64,000 bases of DNA from Candidatus Thiodiazotropha sp. CDECU1 (GTDB lineage: Bacteria > Pseudomonadota > Gammaproteobacteria > Chromatiales > Chromatiaceae): positions 1,054,001-1,118,000 of the forward strand of contig NZ_OY734020.1 in assembly GCF_963455295.1 (NCBI RefSeq), in the 5' to 3' direction. The notes under the pieces were generated by a model. The model was not told the origin of the DNA and did not search any database. It saw nothing but the letters and a program-made list of their open reading frames with translations. Both the position numbers and the translations under genes were made by a program. Of this stretch, positions 53,247-61,788 are shown piece by piece (position 1 is the stretch's first letter; every line of letters begins with the position of its first letter).

Positions 53247-53552
53247 ATGGATATGGAACCAGATGGAAAACTAACACCTGAACAAGAACAATTAGTGGAA
53301 AGGCTGACCGTGGAGGAAGTACATGAGATTGATATGGCACTGTTATCGAATACCAATGATAAATGGCGCAAGGTGGCTATGGTTGTAGCAAGAACAATGC
53401 TTGATATACCCAGTAGAATCAGTGGGATACCTGATATTTACTATTCACAAAGAATTAGAAAACTGGTTGATGAAAAACAGCTGGTCACTAGAGGTAATCT
53501 GTCTTACATGCGATATAGCGAGGTACGTAAACCTGTTGAAAATGAGTCGTAA
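53247..53552 (+). CDS. Small DUF3658-like protein
   Basis: 101 residues. VHEIDMALLSNTNDKWRKVA, the middle GIPDIYYSQRIRKLVDEKQL and the end RGNLSYMRYSEVR look like DUF3658, a small helical, winged-helix-like domain often found next to DUF1835. Function unknown. AGAGG precedes the ATG. Grouped with the preceding gene. Confidence 0.6.
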   Translation: MDMEPDGKLTPEQEQLVERLTVEEVHEIDMALLSNTNDKWRKVAMVVARTMLDIPSRISGIPDIYYSQRIRKLVDEKQLVTRGNLSYMRYSEVRKPVENES

Positions 53553-53625
53553 CCGTATGTTGGATAGTGAATTTATTGTGTGTCCCCGATTGTCGATTGT
53601 CCTGAGTACATAGAGAAAGTTAATC

Positions 53626-54390
53626 ATGGATTACTATTTGTATGAATATGATGAAACCTTTGATCCGCTACAGGATGTATTGGATGATAATCTTCTGTTC
53701 TCTTTTGGAGATCAGCTGAGCAGGGCTAGGGTGTTGCTGGAAGGGCGCACGCGACAAGAGATTGCCCATGCCCTGGATTCCCTTGACTGGATGCTGCGTG
53801 AAGGGAGTATGCCGCTTTTCAAAAAGACTATGGCAGAGACTGAGTCCATGGGGTTCAGCTTTACCAGCCGGGTCAAGGCGCTTAAAGCTTACAGGGAGGA
53901 GTTTGATATCACGGAGCAGAAACACTTTCCTAATGCGACCTGGTCTGACTATTTTGCCATTCTCGCTATTGCCTACGTCCTAGAAGCACTTAATCCAGCC
54001 AATTTCCTGGAACCAGACAAACAAGACAGTGAAACGTACCGATTCAGCAACCTCGAATGGCCGTTGGAGTGTATGGAGGCGGTTTGTGCCGCTGAATGCT
54101 ATGACGAGCTGGATCGGTATGCTAAGAAGCAACAGGCCGATGTGAAGGAGCGTGGTAGGAAAGGTGGACGCACGCGTGTGGCAAAATTTGAAGCACTCAA
54201 GGAAAAGGTCATCAATTATTATCTGGATAATAATCTGCAGAGTAGATCAAACCGAGATGCCGCCAAGCGTATTTATTCTGCACTGCAGGATGAAGTGGAC
54301 ACTACCCTAAGTACAGAAGATCCAATCTTGAGATTGGCTAGCTGGATTGGTAAACATAAAAAAGAAATGGCAACCAAGATCAGCGGTTGA
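53626..54390 (+). CDS. Island protein of unknown function
   Basis: 254 residues, soluble, acidic N-terminal two thirds (MDYYLYEYDETFDPLQDVLD) and a basic segment near 175-190 (KERGRKGGRTRVAKFEALKE) that could bind nucleic acid, followed by a helical domain (QSRSNRDAAKRIYSALQDEV) reminiscent of plasmid or phage accessory proteins. No named family recognised. Confidence 0.6.
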   Translation: MDYYLYEYDETFDPLQDVLDDNLLFSFGDQLSRARVLLEGRTRQEIAHALDSLDWMLREGSMPLFKKTMAETESMGFSFTSRVKALKAYREEFDITEQKHFPNATWSDYFAILAIAYVLEALNPANFLEPDKQDSETYRFSNLEWPLECMEAVCAAECYDELDRYAKKQQADVKERGRKGGRTRVAKFEALKEKVINYYLDNNLQSRSNRDAAKRIYSALQDEVDTTLSTEDPILRLASWIGKHKKEMATKISG

Positions 54391-54600
54391 TCGTAGTTTG
54401 AGGACTTAATCCATTATTTCCTAAATGTCTATTTCATGGTCTTGATTCTTTTAGGCTTTGGATTTATTGTTTATCTATTGATTGAAAAAGCAATCAGTCG
54501 CTGAGTTGTTTTCACAACTGAGTGGGCCCAGGAGTGACTCCAGGCTGTGTCCTTGCCATCCCTTCGGGAGGCGGGACATCACGGCAACCAAGGAGTCATT
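54391..54600. other. 210-bp intergenic region
   Basis: Contains an imperfect hairpin (CTGAGTTGT with ACAACTGAG, near 54501-54522) and a GC-richer leader ending in AAGGAG before the HNH gene. A 22-codon membrane-like ORF at 54436-54504 is not supported. Confidence 0.4.
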
Positions 54601-54999
54601 ATGTCTATTCGTAGAAAATCACTGAAGCGTTTTCGTAAGCAGGCTTATCGCACGCAAGCAGGCAAATGCTATTATTGCGCATCTCCCATCTGGGAAGTTG
54701 GGTGTGAAAAATTTGCCAAAACCTACAATCTATCCCAAAAGCAGACAAACCTGTTGAAGTCAACCGGCGAGCACCTTGTGGCTCATGCTACTGGGGGACA
54801 AGCGAGCAAAACAAACATTGTTGCTGCTTGCGCATACTGTAACGCCCACCGTCATAGATCAAAGGATCCTCTTCCCCCTAACCAATACAAGCGTTATGTA
54901 AGAAGAAGAGTGAAAAGTGGTGCTTGGCATCAACTGACTATACACACAGCTAGTCAGGGTGGTTCTGAAGTTGCTTCACGTATACGTCAAGAGGCTTAA
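54601..54999 (+). CDS. HNH-endonuclease-like protein
   Basis: 132 residues from the ATG at 54601 (AAGGAG upstream); the ATG at 54547 would lie in the leader. It is very basic. Zinc-binding pairs CYYC (about 26-29) and CAYC (about 78-81) flank the HNH core GEHLVAHATGG and SKTNIVAACAYCNAHRHRSK (Glu-His at the first position, Asn, then His). It probably nicks or cuts DNA. The family is common in phages and mobile elements. Confidence 0.75.
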   Translation: MSIRRKSLKRFRKQAYRTQAGKCYYCASPIWEVGCEKFAKTYNLSQKQTNLLKSTGEHLVAHATGGQASKTNIVAACAYCNAHRHRSKDPLPPNQYKRYVRRRVKSGAWHQLTIHTASQGGSEVASRIRQEA

Positions 55000-55086
55000 C
55001 GTATACACCAAGTAAGTTGGCGCATTCCAACTCAGTAGATCCCTGCATAGGCTTTCTCTCATGTAATCAAATACAGGAGAAATCAA

Positions 55087-55287
55087 ATGCAAACTGAACT
55101 ACTTGATACCAAAGCTGCTGCAAAATATCTCAATGTAAGTAAAGCTTTTCTTGAGCGTGACCGCTGGGCCGGCGCGCGCATCCCCTTTGTGAAGATTGGT
55201 GCGAGAGCTGTTCGTTATCGAGCAGATGACCTCAACGCCTATATCAATTCACAATTACGTCAATCCACCAGTGATACAGGTGACTAG
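55087..55287 (+). CDS. AlpA/excisionase-like helix-turn-helix protein
   Basis: 66 residues. MQTELLDTKAAAKYLNVSKA begins a MerR-like winged helix-turn-helix of the excisionase/AlpA type (HTH_17), with FVKIGARAVRYRADDLNAYI as wing and closing helix. It probably acts as a directionality factor or as regulator of rep or int. It lies 2 bp before the next ORF. Confidence 0.85.
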   Translation: MQTELLDTKAAAKYLNVSKAFLERDRWAGARIPFVKIGARAVRYRADDLNAYINSQLRQSTSDTGD

Positions 55288-55289
55288 CC

Positions 55290-55565
55290 ATGATAGCCAC
55301 TGACAATCACAAAACCGGAGCCACTTATTTCAACAAGGGAGCTACTCGTGAAGCCGTAACCTTATGTGAGGAGTCCTTATATTATAAGGGAGGTCCTTTT
55401 AAGGGGGACGCCCTAATAAGGGATGCGCAGGGCGGAGTTTCCTTAAAAGGAGCCGCTTGTATAAATAACGATTTCCCTAATAATGGAACATCCCTAATAA
55501 GGCCTTACTTCCTTAATAAGGAAATCAAGCTTGATTGCCTAGATCTGGTGGGGTGTCTCTCATGA
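55290..55565 (+). CDS. Possible small protein spanning the palindromic repeats
   Basis: 91 codons fitted exactly between the AlpA-like stop and the rep ATG (4-bp ATGA overlap with rep), which favours translation. But its second half is made of the CC(C/T)TAATAAGG repeats, so its sequence is dictated by DNA function and it resembles no protein. It may be a leader peptide that couples translation to rep, or only an open frame over an origin. Confidence 0.35.
   Translation: MIATDNHKTGATYFNKGATREAVTLCEESLYYKGGPFKGDALIRDAQGGVSLKGAACINNDFPNNGTSLIRPYFLNKEIKLDCLDLVGCLS
55375..55521. repeat. Iterated palindromes (iteron-like) upstream of rep
   Basis: Seven short palindrome-like units in about 150 bp: CCCTAATAAGGG (55411), CCCTAATAATGG (55475), CCCTAATAAGG (55492), CCTTAATAAGG (55511), and variants CCTTATATTATAAGG (55375), CCTTTTAAGG (55395), CCTTAAAAGG (55441). 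The position just ahead of an HUH Rep gene suggests Rep binding sites, i.e. an origin or an autoregulatory operator. Confidence 0.7.
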
Positions 55566-57202
55566 TCAATCACACAGATACTTGGCTTGCGCCTCCAATA
55601 CCTGACTTTGTCACTCTGGCTGAAAAGCGCCTGTGGCCGTTATCGGGGGGCTGTGGATCAGAAAGAAAATGGCGACATGACATCCTGCCGCGCATCCCGG
55701 ACCGGTTTGCAGGCCAACTCGCAGATCTTTATGAAGAAGACTGGCCAAAACCCAATGGCCGATTTCGAGCGAATACCCGGCTACGAAAAGCCGCACATGA
55801 GCTTTGTCCCAAGGGGGTGATGCTGAGCGAGGATGCCGACGACCTGCGACGTATCGCCAAGCTCAAGGCCGGAAATGCCCGCTGGCTCAGTGCGCGGCAT
55901 GAAACAGCAGAAGCCCGATATCGGTGTCTTTGTGGTTATGCTGAGGAGAGTGGCATTGTGCCCGCCGAGCCCTCAGCCAAGAGCGGTCTGGAGGGGGCCA
56001 ACCGTCGTATGTGCGATGAGCGCTGGTGGCGTAGGCGGCTCAAGCGGGCCGAGACCAGGGCCATCGAATCGGCAGCCATTGAGATAGGCCTGGTTCACAA
56101 AAAGAGTGAGCTCTATGTCAGCAATGAAAATCTGCTGAGGAGACGGGAGCGGCAGCGACGGAATCGTAATCTGATGGAGACCCTGCAAGTGGTCAATGAA
56201 TTAGGGGAGGCCTTCAATTTACAGGAAGTGATTGACGGCTCCCTCTCCAATCCTGTATTGCGCCGTAATGAGTTGATGGCCCGAATAGCTGGGAGTGAGA
56301 CCTATGCCAAGCAGAAAGGTTACGAGGCGCTTTTTTTAACCTTAACCTGCCCCTCTCGGTTTCATGCCCGTTATGGTAAGAGCGGGGACCCCAATCCCCA
56401 GTACGATGGTAGTCGACCGAGTGATGGGCAGGCATATCTGAACCGGGTCTGGAGTAGGACCCGCGCGGCCATGGCTCGGCAGGGGATTGACATGTTTGGT
56501 ATCAGGATTGCGGAACCCCACCATGACGGCACACCACATTGGCATATTCTGGTCTTTGTGCTGCCTAATCAGGCCGAAGCCATGATATCCGTTCTGCGGC
56601 ACTATGCACTGCAGGATTCCCCCGATGAGCCAGGTGCGCAGCAACGCCGGTTCAAAGTGGATAAAATTGATCCGACAAAAGGAACGGCAATTGGGTATGT
56701 AGCCAAGTACATCTCCAAGAATGTGGACGGATTTGGGATCGATGCCGATGAATCAGGCCTGGAGGCCCCTAAAGCCGCTGAACGGGTCAAGGCCTGGTCT
56801 ACAACCTGGGGAATAAGGCAATTTCAGTTTTTTGGTGGTCCGCCGGTTTCAGTCTGGCGAGAATTGCGCCTGTTACGGGATCAGGTCTCCAATTCCGAGA
56901 TTGACGCGGCGAGACAGGCAGCGGATCAAGGCAAGTGGGAGGTCTTCATCGAGGTTATGGGTGGAATGAATTGTTCGCGTGAGGATCGGCCGATAACCTT
57001 GGCCAAGGCTTGGTCTGACCGACCTAATAGCTACGGTGAACCCATAGGGGAGGTCGTGTTTGGTGTGCAGGTAGGTGATGTGGCAATTCAAACACGGACC
57101 CATATTTGGAGAGTAGAGCCTGTAGGATTTGATTCATCATGTGGGTCAAATTTTGAAATCCAGTCCTATCAGAGCGGTAACCACTTGGAGTTCTGTCAAT
57201 AA
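55562..57202 (+). CDS. rep: HUH-type replication initiation protein (phage GPA-like)
   Basis: 546 residues from the ATG at 55562. The N-terminal 220 residues are basic with RWLSARHETAEARYRCLCGY and KSELYVSNENLLRRRERQR stretches. The nuclease domain (about 250-430) has YEALFLTLTCPSRFH, the HUH metal motif in GTPHWHILVFVLP and the Tyr region AIGYVAKYISKN (YxxKY-type). This is the layout of phage replication gene A and rolling-circle Rep proteins, which nick one strand at the origin and become covalently linked through Tyr. It implies that the element can replicate after excision. Overlaps the preceding ORF by 4 bp. Confidence 0.85.
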   Translation: MINHTDTWLAPPIPDFVTLAEKRLWPLSGGCGSERKWRHDILPRIPDRFAGQLADLYEEDWPKPNGRFRANTRLRKAAHELCPKGVMLSEDADDLRRIAKLKAGNARWLSARHETAEARYRCLCGYAEESGIVPAEPSAKSGLEGANRRMCDERWWRRRLKRAETRAIESAAIEIGLVHKKSELYVSNENLLRRRERQRRNRNLMETLQVVNELGEAFNLQEVIDGSLSNPVLRRNELMARIAGSETYAKQKGYEALFLTLTCPSRFHARYGKSGDPNPQYDGSRPSDGQAYLNRVWSRTRAAMARQGIDMFGIRIAEPHHDGTPHWHILVFVLPNQAEAMISVLRHYALQDSPDEPGAQQRRFKVDKIDPTKGTAIGYVAKYISKNVDGFGIDADESGLEAPKAAERVKAWSTTWGIRQFQFFGGPPVSVWRELRLLRDQVSNSEIDAARQAADQGKWEVFIEVMGGMNCSREDRPITLAKAWSDRPNSYGEPIGEVVFGVQVGDVAIQTRTHIWRVEPVGFDSSCGSNFEIQSYQSGNHLEFCQ

Positions 57203-57393
57203 CTGTACGCTGAGATATAATTTAATATTGCAAATAATGGAGGAAATGTAGTGATTAAGTGTTATTTATACATGAATTCAATTTCTAGAAAAGCGATTGC
57301 TATTTAACTATTCCGAAAGCCAGTAAATGCTAGCAACATAATTAATGTGAATTAGTAAGTGGAACTACAGTATAAGTTTTAGTGAGATTTTGT

Positions 57394-58683
57394 ATGATAT
57401 TTTCTGTATTGAAAGATGATTATTTAATACCAGGATCAGCAATTGATGTGCCTGATGGTAAACCGCCTCAATATCTAAAAGATATGGCAGTAAGGGTTAA
57501 TGGATCAGTGGTTTTAGTAAATTCTATGGTGCAAAGTACAGAGATATCAAAAGGTCCATCATTATATAGAAGGGATCAATCTCGTGAGGGGTATTACTAT
57601 GAGGTAGCAAATATGTCGAAGGAAGAAAGGCTGCATCTCAGAAAAGCATTCAGACCTGCATATAGATATGAAGAGAGTAATGTAAGGTGCTGTGGTTTTT
57701 ATTCGAGAAGGACAATTAGTGTTATTTCAATGTGTAACAGCACATCACAAGAAATTGAATCGCCAAACTATAGACATAAAGTTGTATATAATTATAAATC
57801 GGAAAAATTTGAATTATATGTAGCGAAGGATGGAATGCTTGCACTCAATGTATCTTACCTAGAGAATCAATCACCAATGATGCGGCTTGATCCTATAGAA
57901 GAAATTATGGAATGGTGGGGAATCTATTACAGTTATCTAAATGCTTATTTATTTGTTTTAGATATATGTGCTATACAGGAGCATAAAGTATCACTGGGTA
58001 TATCTGAACTATCTATTTCTAATGTGGTGAGGGTTTATATTTCAGATGATGGGTATATTAAAGGGGGGGGTGGTAATACTGAGAATCTTGCAGTAAAGAA
58101 ATTTGTAGATGATACTGATATTCATAAATGGAATGGCATGTCGCTTTCCATATCTACATTGAATCTTGCTTGTAAGATTTTCGAGGAATGTTTGAGGTAT
58201 CCATGGGCCATTGAATATATGCAACTTTTGACTAAGAGTATTGTTGAATATCACAAGGGTTGTTATGCGAATTCATTGATATTTAGTTGGAGCGCGATTG
58301 AGAATATTATTACTGATAAAATGTTAGATCATATTGATTCGATAAATTGTGAATATGACAATGGACGTAAAAGATTTAATAGTAATAGAAAGGATACTTA
58401 TTTAAGAAGCAATTCAATTCAAAAAAGGATAGATTTATTGGAGTTGCTTGAACTGATAGACGATAATGAAATGAAAACACTCAACGAACTCAGAATAAAA
58501 AGAAATTCTATTATTCATACTAAATTAGGAGATGATAGACTAATAAAAACCACAGCAAATGACTGTAGTGCTGCGATTGAGTATGTAATGAGAATTCTTC
58601 AACAAAAAATTGGTAATCAGTTAAATGAAATAGGTCTTAAAACAATATTAGCTGATTTAAATTATCCAATTATAGATCCATAA
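57394..58683 (+). CDS. Large HEPN-like protein, possible defence effector
   Basis: 429 residues from the ATG at 57394 (a GTG at 57382 is possible). The N-terminal 280 residues are unrecognised, with beta-rich segments. The C-terminal 140 residues are helical and look like an ApeA-type HEPN domain: GCYANSLIFSWSAIENIITD in the first helix pair and ELRIKRNSIIHTKLGDDRLI carrying the R-x4-H motif (RNSIIH) of HEPN ribonucleases. HEPN proteins often cleave RNA in abortive defence. The gene is very AT-rich (many AAA/ATA codons), unlike the chromosome. It stands alone between rep and the convergent FRG gene. Confidence 0.65.
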   Translation: MIFSVLKDDYLIPGSAIDVPDGKPPQYLKDMAVRVNGSVVLVNSMVQSTEISKGPSLYRRDQSREGYYYEVANMSKEERLHLRKAFRPAYRYEESNVRCCGFYSRRTISVISMCNSTSQEIESPNYRHKVVYNYKSEKFELYVAKDGMLALNVSYLENQSPMMRLDPIEEIMEWWGIYYSYLNAYLFVLDICAIQEHKVSLGISELSISNVVRVYISDDGYIKGGGGNTENLAVKKFVDDTDIHKWNGMSLSISTLNLACKIFEECLRYPWAIEYMQLLTKSIVEYHKGCYANSLIFSWSAIENIITDKMLDHIDSINCEYDNGRKRFNSNRKDTYLRSNSIQKRIDLLELLELIDDNEMKTLNELRIKRNSIIHTKLGDDRLIKTTANDCSAAIEYVMRILQQKIGNQLNEIGLKTILADLNYPIIDP

Positions 58684-58736
58684 ACAATGACTAGCCTAGT
58701 ATATGTGTACCACTTAACGGGTGCCCTCTTCTGACT

Positions 58737-59609
58737 TTAATATTGCTTAATTTCAGCATGCAAATTACAAAACTTAGTGGCGCCGTATAGGTCCGGAAAT
58801 AGTGTCAGATGATTTATATTCATTCTATTTAATCCCTTCAGGCAGCTTTCCCTGTCTTTGTTAGGTATCAAAATCTTCATAAGATTATACCCCTTTGTTT
58901 CTTCAGGATAATTCTTTTGAACCCACTTTGTAAGATCTTCATCATCTGGAGATCTTGTAAATAATCCGCCTTGATTTACTAGACGCTGGTTTTCATCTGA
59001 CATTGGCCGGATAAACTCAATTTCTGGCCTAATTGGGCTATCAAGTAGTGCTGTGTTTAACAAACCCACAGTCTTTTTCCCTTCACTTATTAATTTCTTT
59101 TCTTCCCAGCGTCTTCGTTTTTCTTCCTGAATAAGTGTGTTTACTTTATATTCTATTGTAGGTTTGTGGAGCGCATATATGGATCGATGTCTTGTTTGAC
59201 TTTCGCCTTGACCAATAAATGCAAAGTACGCAGCAACAAAGGGAGAAGAAGTCCAGTCTAATAGGGGGGTAGCAAGCCCATAATGCTGCCCAAGAGCCCA
59301 CCAATCATTCTCGTTTTCTAGTAGGGGCGGAGTGGCACCTCGTCTTCCCCTGGCCGCGTATTTGAACTGTTCTAAATGATTATTCCGAAAATCGTACCTC
59401 TTCGTTCTAGGTACCTTTGCTTTTTTAACCAGTCTGTCTAATGTCGACTCTAATAACCAGTCGTCATTTCTGTGGCCTCGCCAAACATATGTTTGATAGT
59501 CCAACATTTCCTGATGAACAAAATCAAAAAAATACCTCCACGAGAGCAGTTTCACTTCACCGTATCCAGCTTCAATTTTTGAATCTTCCCATCGTTTCCT
59601 TCTGGGCAT
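58737..59609 (-). CDS. FRG-domain protein
   Basis: 290 residues from the ATG at 59609 (GAGG upstream; GTG 59645 and ATG 59621 are alternatives). The FRG domain (about 30-150) shows YVWRGHRNDDWLLESTLDRL and QHYGLATPLLDWTSSPFVAA, the latter typical of the family. FRG proteins have unknown chemistry but are recurrent in phage-defence islands. The rest is helical and basic (EEKRRRWEEKKLISEGKKTV). It follows the membrane protein and DUF4747 genes on the same strand, but a gap of about 100 bp upstream suggests its own promoter. Confidence 0.78.
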   Translation of the reverse strand: MPRRKRWEDSKIEAGYGEVKLLSWRYFFDFVHQEMLDYQTYVWRGHRNDDWLLESTLDRLVKKAKVPRTKRYDFRNNHLEQFKYAARGRRGATPPLLENENDWWALGQHYGLATPLLDWTSSPFVAAYFAFIGQGESQTRHRSIYALHKPTIEYKVNTLIQEEKRRRWEEKKLISEGKKTVGLLNTALLDSPIRPEIEFIRPMSDENQRLVNQGGLFTRSPDDEDLTKWVQKNYPEETKGYNLMKILIPNKDRESCLKGLNRMNINHLTLFPDLYGATKFCNLHAEIKQY

Positions 59610-59713
59610 TTGACACCTCATCAGTTGTTTAATTCTAGTGTCCACTAAAACGGGGGAGGTTTAGGGTGTCCCAATTGCCGTCTGAAATCAAGGAGATCTG
59701 TCCCTTACTTATG

Positions 59714-60388
59714 CTAAAGTATCTGACTGTTGGACTTTCTAGCTAATAGCTTATCTCTCATGTAATGTGGTGATTTCGAGTGCTTTTTTAACTGAATTAA
59801 ATTAAACCATCCAGCCATTCTGAAAATGTTGAATGTGAGAGAAATTGCGCTTAGTAAAGCATATATAAAAATTAGATATGTGGTGAATGAATAAGAGTGT
59901 TTTACAGTATCTAAAAATGCAGGATAGTCTGGCCAATAAGTCAGGAACATGTTTTTGCTGTCTAATGCTAGATGAGAGAATGCCCCTGATTGATATATTA
60001 GGGCTAATAACAAAGCGATCATTTGCAAGACTATAAAGTGCACAAAGGAAGCATTAACCTTTATATATATTGAGTCCATTTTAAAAATGTCTTTAGGTTT
60101 ATTTTTTAGATAGTTTTTACTCGGTTTCGTTAGTCTCTCCAAAAACTGGTCATTTCCGAAACTAAGTAAAATAGCATAACCACCAAGAGAAAAACCTAAT
60201 AAACTAGGCATTATATTTATAATGGGGCTATGCCAATTGTCACCTGTCCATTGTGATATAGTCAGTATGTTGATAACAAGTGCCAGATGGAAATAAGGGG
60301 ATACTAGAACTTCTTTCCAACCGCCATAGGCGTACCAATATCTTGATATTACTTCACCTACACCTCTATACCTTGAAAATATGTGCAT
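59714..60388 (-). CDS. Four-span membrane protein of unknown function
   Basis: 224 residues with about four membrane spans (near 33-50, 58-80, 112-132 and 162-188; LVINILTISQW, PSLLGFSLGGYAILLSF, FIVLQMIALLLALIYQ, TYLIFIYALLSAISLTF). Basic ends face the cytoplasm. I do not recognise a family. It starts six bases after the DUF4747-like stop, so the pair is surely co-expressed. A membrane protein tied to a soluble partner is a common effector/sensor layout in abortive anti-phage modules, which is inference here. Strongly AT-rich. Confidence 0.65.
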   Translation of the reverse strand: MHIFSRYRGVGEVISRYWYAYGGWKEVLVSPYFHLALVINILTISQWTGDNWHSPIINIMPSLLGFSLGGYAILLSFGNDQFLERLTKPSKNYLKNKPKDIFKMDSIYIKVNASFVHFIVLQMIALLLALIYQSGAFSHLALDSKNMFLTYWPDYPAFLDTVKHSYSFTTYLIFIYALLSAISLTFNIFRMAGWFNLIQLKKHSKSPHYMRDKLLARKSNSQIL

Positions 60389-60394
60389 TAAATT

Positions 60395-61261
60395 TCACAA
60401 AAAATATTTTGCGTATTCTCTGATTGCATAAGCTTCTTGAGTATCATTAGGGTCAAAATAATAAGTGTCTTCACGTGGGTGTTGTTTAGTCGACTCTTTT
60501 ATAGGTTTACCCATTTGATCTTTGCCTTTTGCATATACATTGCCGTTATTGGCTGCAATTTCTGCTAAGGTCTTGGTCTTTGTGTTTGGAGTAATTGTTT
60601 GGCCATCGATGGCTCTGTACTCTTGCTTGATCTCTCTTATATGCTGGATGTTCATCTCTTCTAAAAACTCGATTTCTTCGTCATGAAAATCGTCAGGATT
60701 GGGGCGGTTGATCGTTAGAGTGAGTTTGTCAATTTGTGGGATTTTCCAGATCTTTTCTAGTGAGTCAGTTTCTGGAACAATGGTTAAATCAACAACTCCA
60801 AACTTTGTTTTAATTGCTTCAATGGAAAACAATGAATCTAGAAATTTCCGAACAAAACTGGGGGACAGGGTGCGGTTTCCTGAGGAGTATGTTTGAAATA
60901 CAAATTTGTGTTTTTTCGGAAAAAAAACATAGTTAAACCTCTGGTAATTAGGTTTTAGGTTTTCAGGGATGCTGATTTTTTCAACATCATGCTCGTTAGC
61001 CTCTTTACTTGTTTTTGTGTTAAGCCATGGTGAATTTAGGTCGATTTGAGTGAATTTTGAGATTTCACCCTCTATTCCCTCTTCAGGTTTACCGCTCTTG
61101 ATGGCGTATGCGCCATTCAATAGACCATGAGAAGTTCCACGAATAGGAAGTATTTGTTTTGATTTGGCTGCAAGCTGAATTAGTTGTATGTACTTTTCAG
61201 GATTATGAGGGTGAAGACAAAGATTTATTGCAGAAAGAGAAAGACGCTGTTCGCGTGGCAT
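60395..61261 (-). CDS. DUF4747-like protein
   Basis: 288 residues, soluble. It opens MPREQRLSLSAINLCLHPHN and has FNYVFFPKKHKFVFQTYSSG, LSPSFVRKFLDSLF and KLTLTINRPNPDDFHDEEIE, which I associate with DUF4747 (family length 260-300). Function unknown. It is the first gene of a two-gene unit with the four-span membrane protein. Its strong lean to AT matches the HEPN and FRG genes, marking one transferred cargo block. Confidence 0.65.
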   Translation of the reverse strand: MPREQRLSLSAINLCLHPHNPEKYIQLIQLAAKSKQILPIRGTSHGLLNGAYAIKSGKPEEGIEGEISKFTQIDLNSPWLNTKTSKEANEHDVEKISIPENLKPNYQRFNYVFFPKKHKFVFQTYSSGNRTLSPSFVRKFLDSLFSIEAIKTKFGVVDLTIVPETDSLEKIWKIPQIDKLTLTINRPNPDDFHDEEIEFLEEMNIQHIREIKQEYRAIDGQTITPNTKTKTLAEIAANNGNVYAKGKDQMGKPIKESTKQHPREDTYYFDPNDTQEAYAIREYAKYFL

Positions 61262-61637
61262 TATATTTTCCCTATTGGTTTATCTATTTGCCTGTTGATG
61301 AGAGAAAGTTACATAAGTTTTCCCTGAACATCATTCCAAAATTAAAGATTATTTTCGTTACAAGCGAAAAGTCTAAGACTTTGAGCACTGAAGAGCAAAA
61401 GGATAATTGTTCGCATTATATCTAAATGAGGGTATTTTAGGGCGATTACCTGGGAGACATCATTTGACGACTGCGGGGATATTTGCTGCTGTTGAATTTT
61501 TTAATGCGGGTTGCAGGATTAAAAGCAGGGTGTTTGGGGGAAGAATGAATGTCGTAGTGAGGGTGTTTTATATGTCTACATTGTGTCTACATGCCATTCC
61601 TCACCTTGTTCGTTAAGATGCTAACATATTGAAAATA
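61262..61637. other. Right end of the island, no gene
   Basis: AT-rich leader of the DUF4747-like gene and non-coding DNA up to the right attachment repeat, including the integrase arm-like sites at 61573-61592. Confidence 0.55.
61573..61592. promoter_or_regulatory. Putative integrase arm site, right end
   Basis: TGTCTACATTGTGTCTACAT, the counterpart of 51471-51490 (18 of 20 identical), 45 bp inside the right attachment repeat. Confidence 0.55.
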
Positions 61638-61715
<78 letters not shown>

Positions 61716-61727
61716 GGAATCGGCGGG

Positions 61728-61758
61728 ATTGTAGCAGATCCCGGCGCAATAACGGCAA
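61728..61758 (-). promoter_or_regulatory. Promoter of the tRNA gene
   Basis: On the minus strand TACAAT (61728-61733) is followed by a GC-rich discriminator (CCCGCCG), typical of stringently controlled stable RNA. TTGCCG (61753-61758) lies 19 bp upstream, one or two bases longer than ideal. Confidence 0.45.
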
Positions 61759-61788
61759 TTTTTGCGTTTTTGCGCTGGGACCTCGTAA

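Noticed and set aside
54436-54504. 22-codon ORF encoding one hydrophobic span
   Set aside because: No ribosome-binding site or coupling; a short hydrophobic run in AT-rich DNA is easily chance.
55375-55521. Possible CRISPR array
   Set aside because: Repeats are 10-15 bp palindromes at irregular spacing with no uniform spacers, and there are no cas genes.
61407-61616. 69-codon plus-strand ORF at the island's right end
   Set aside because: Passes through the integrase arm-like sites and has no recognisable protein features.
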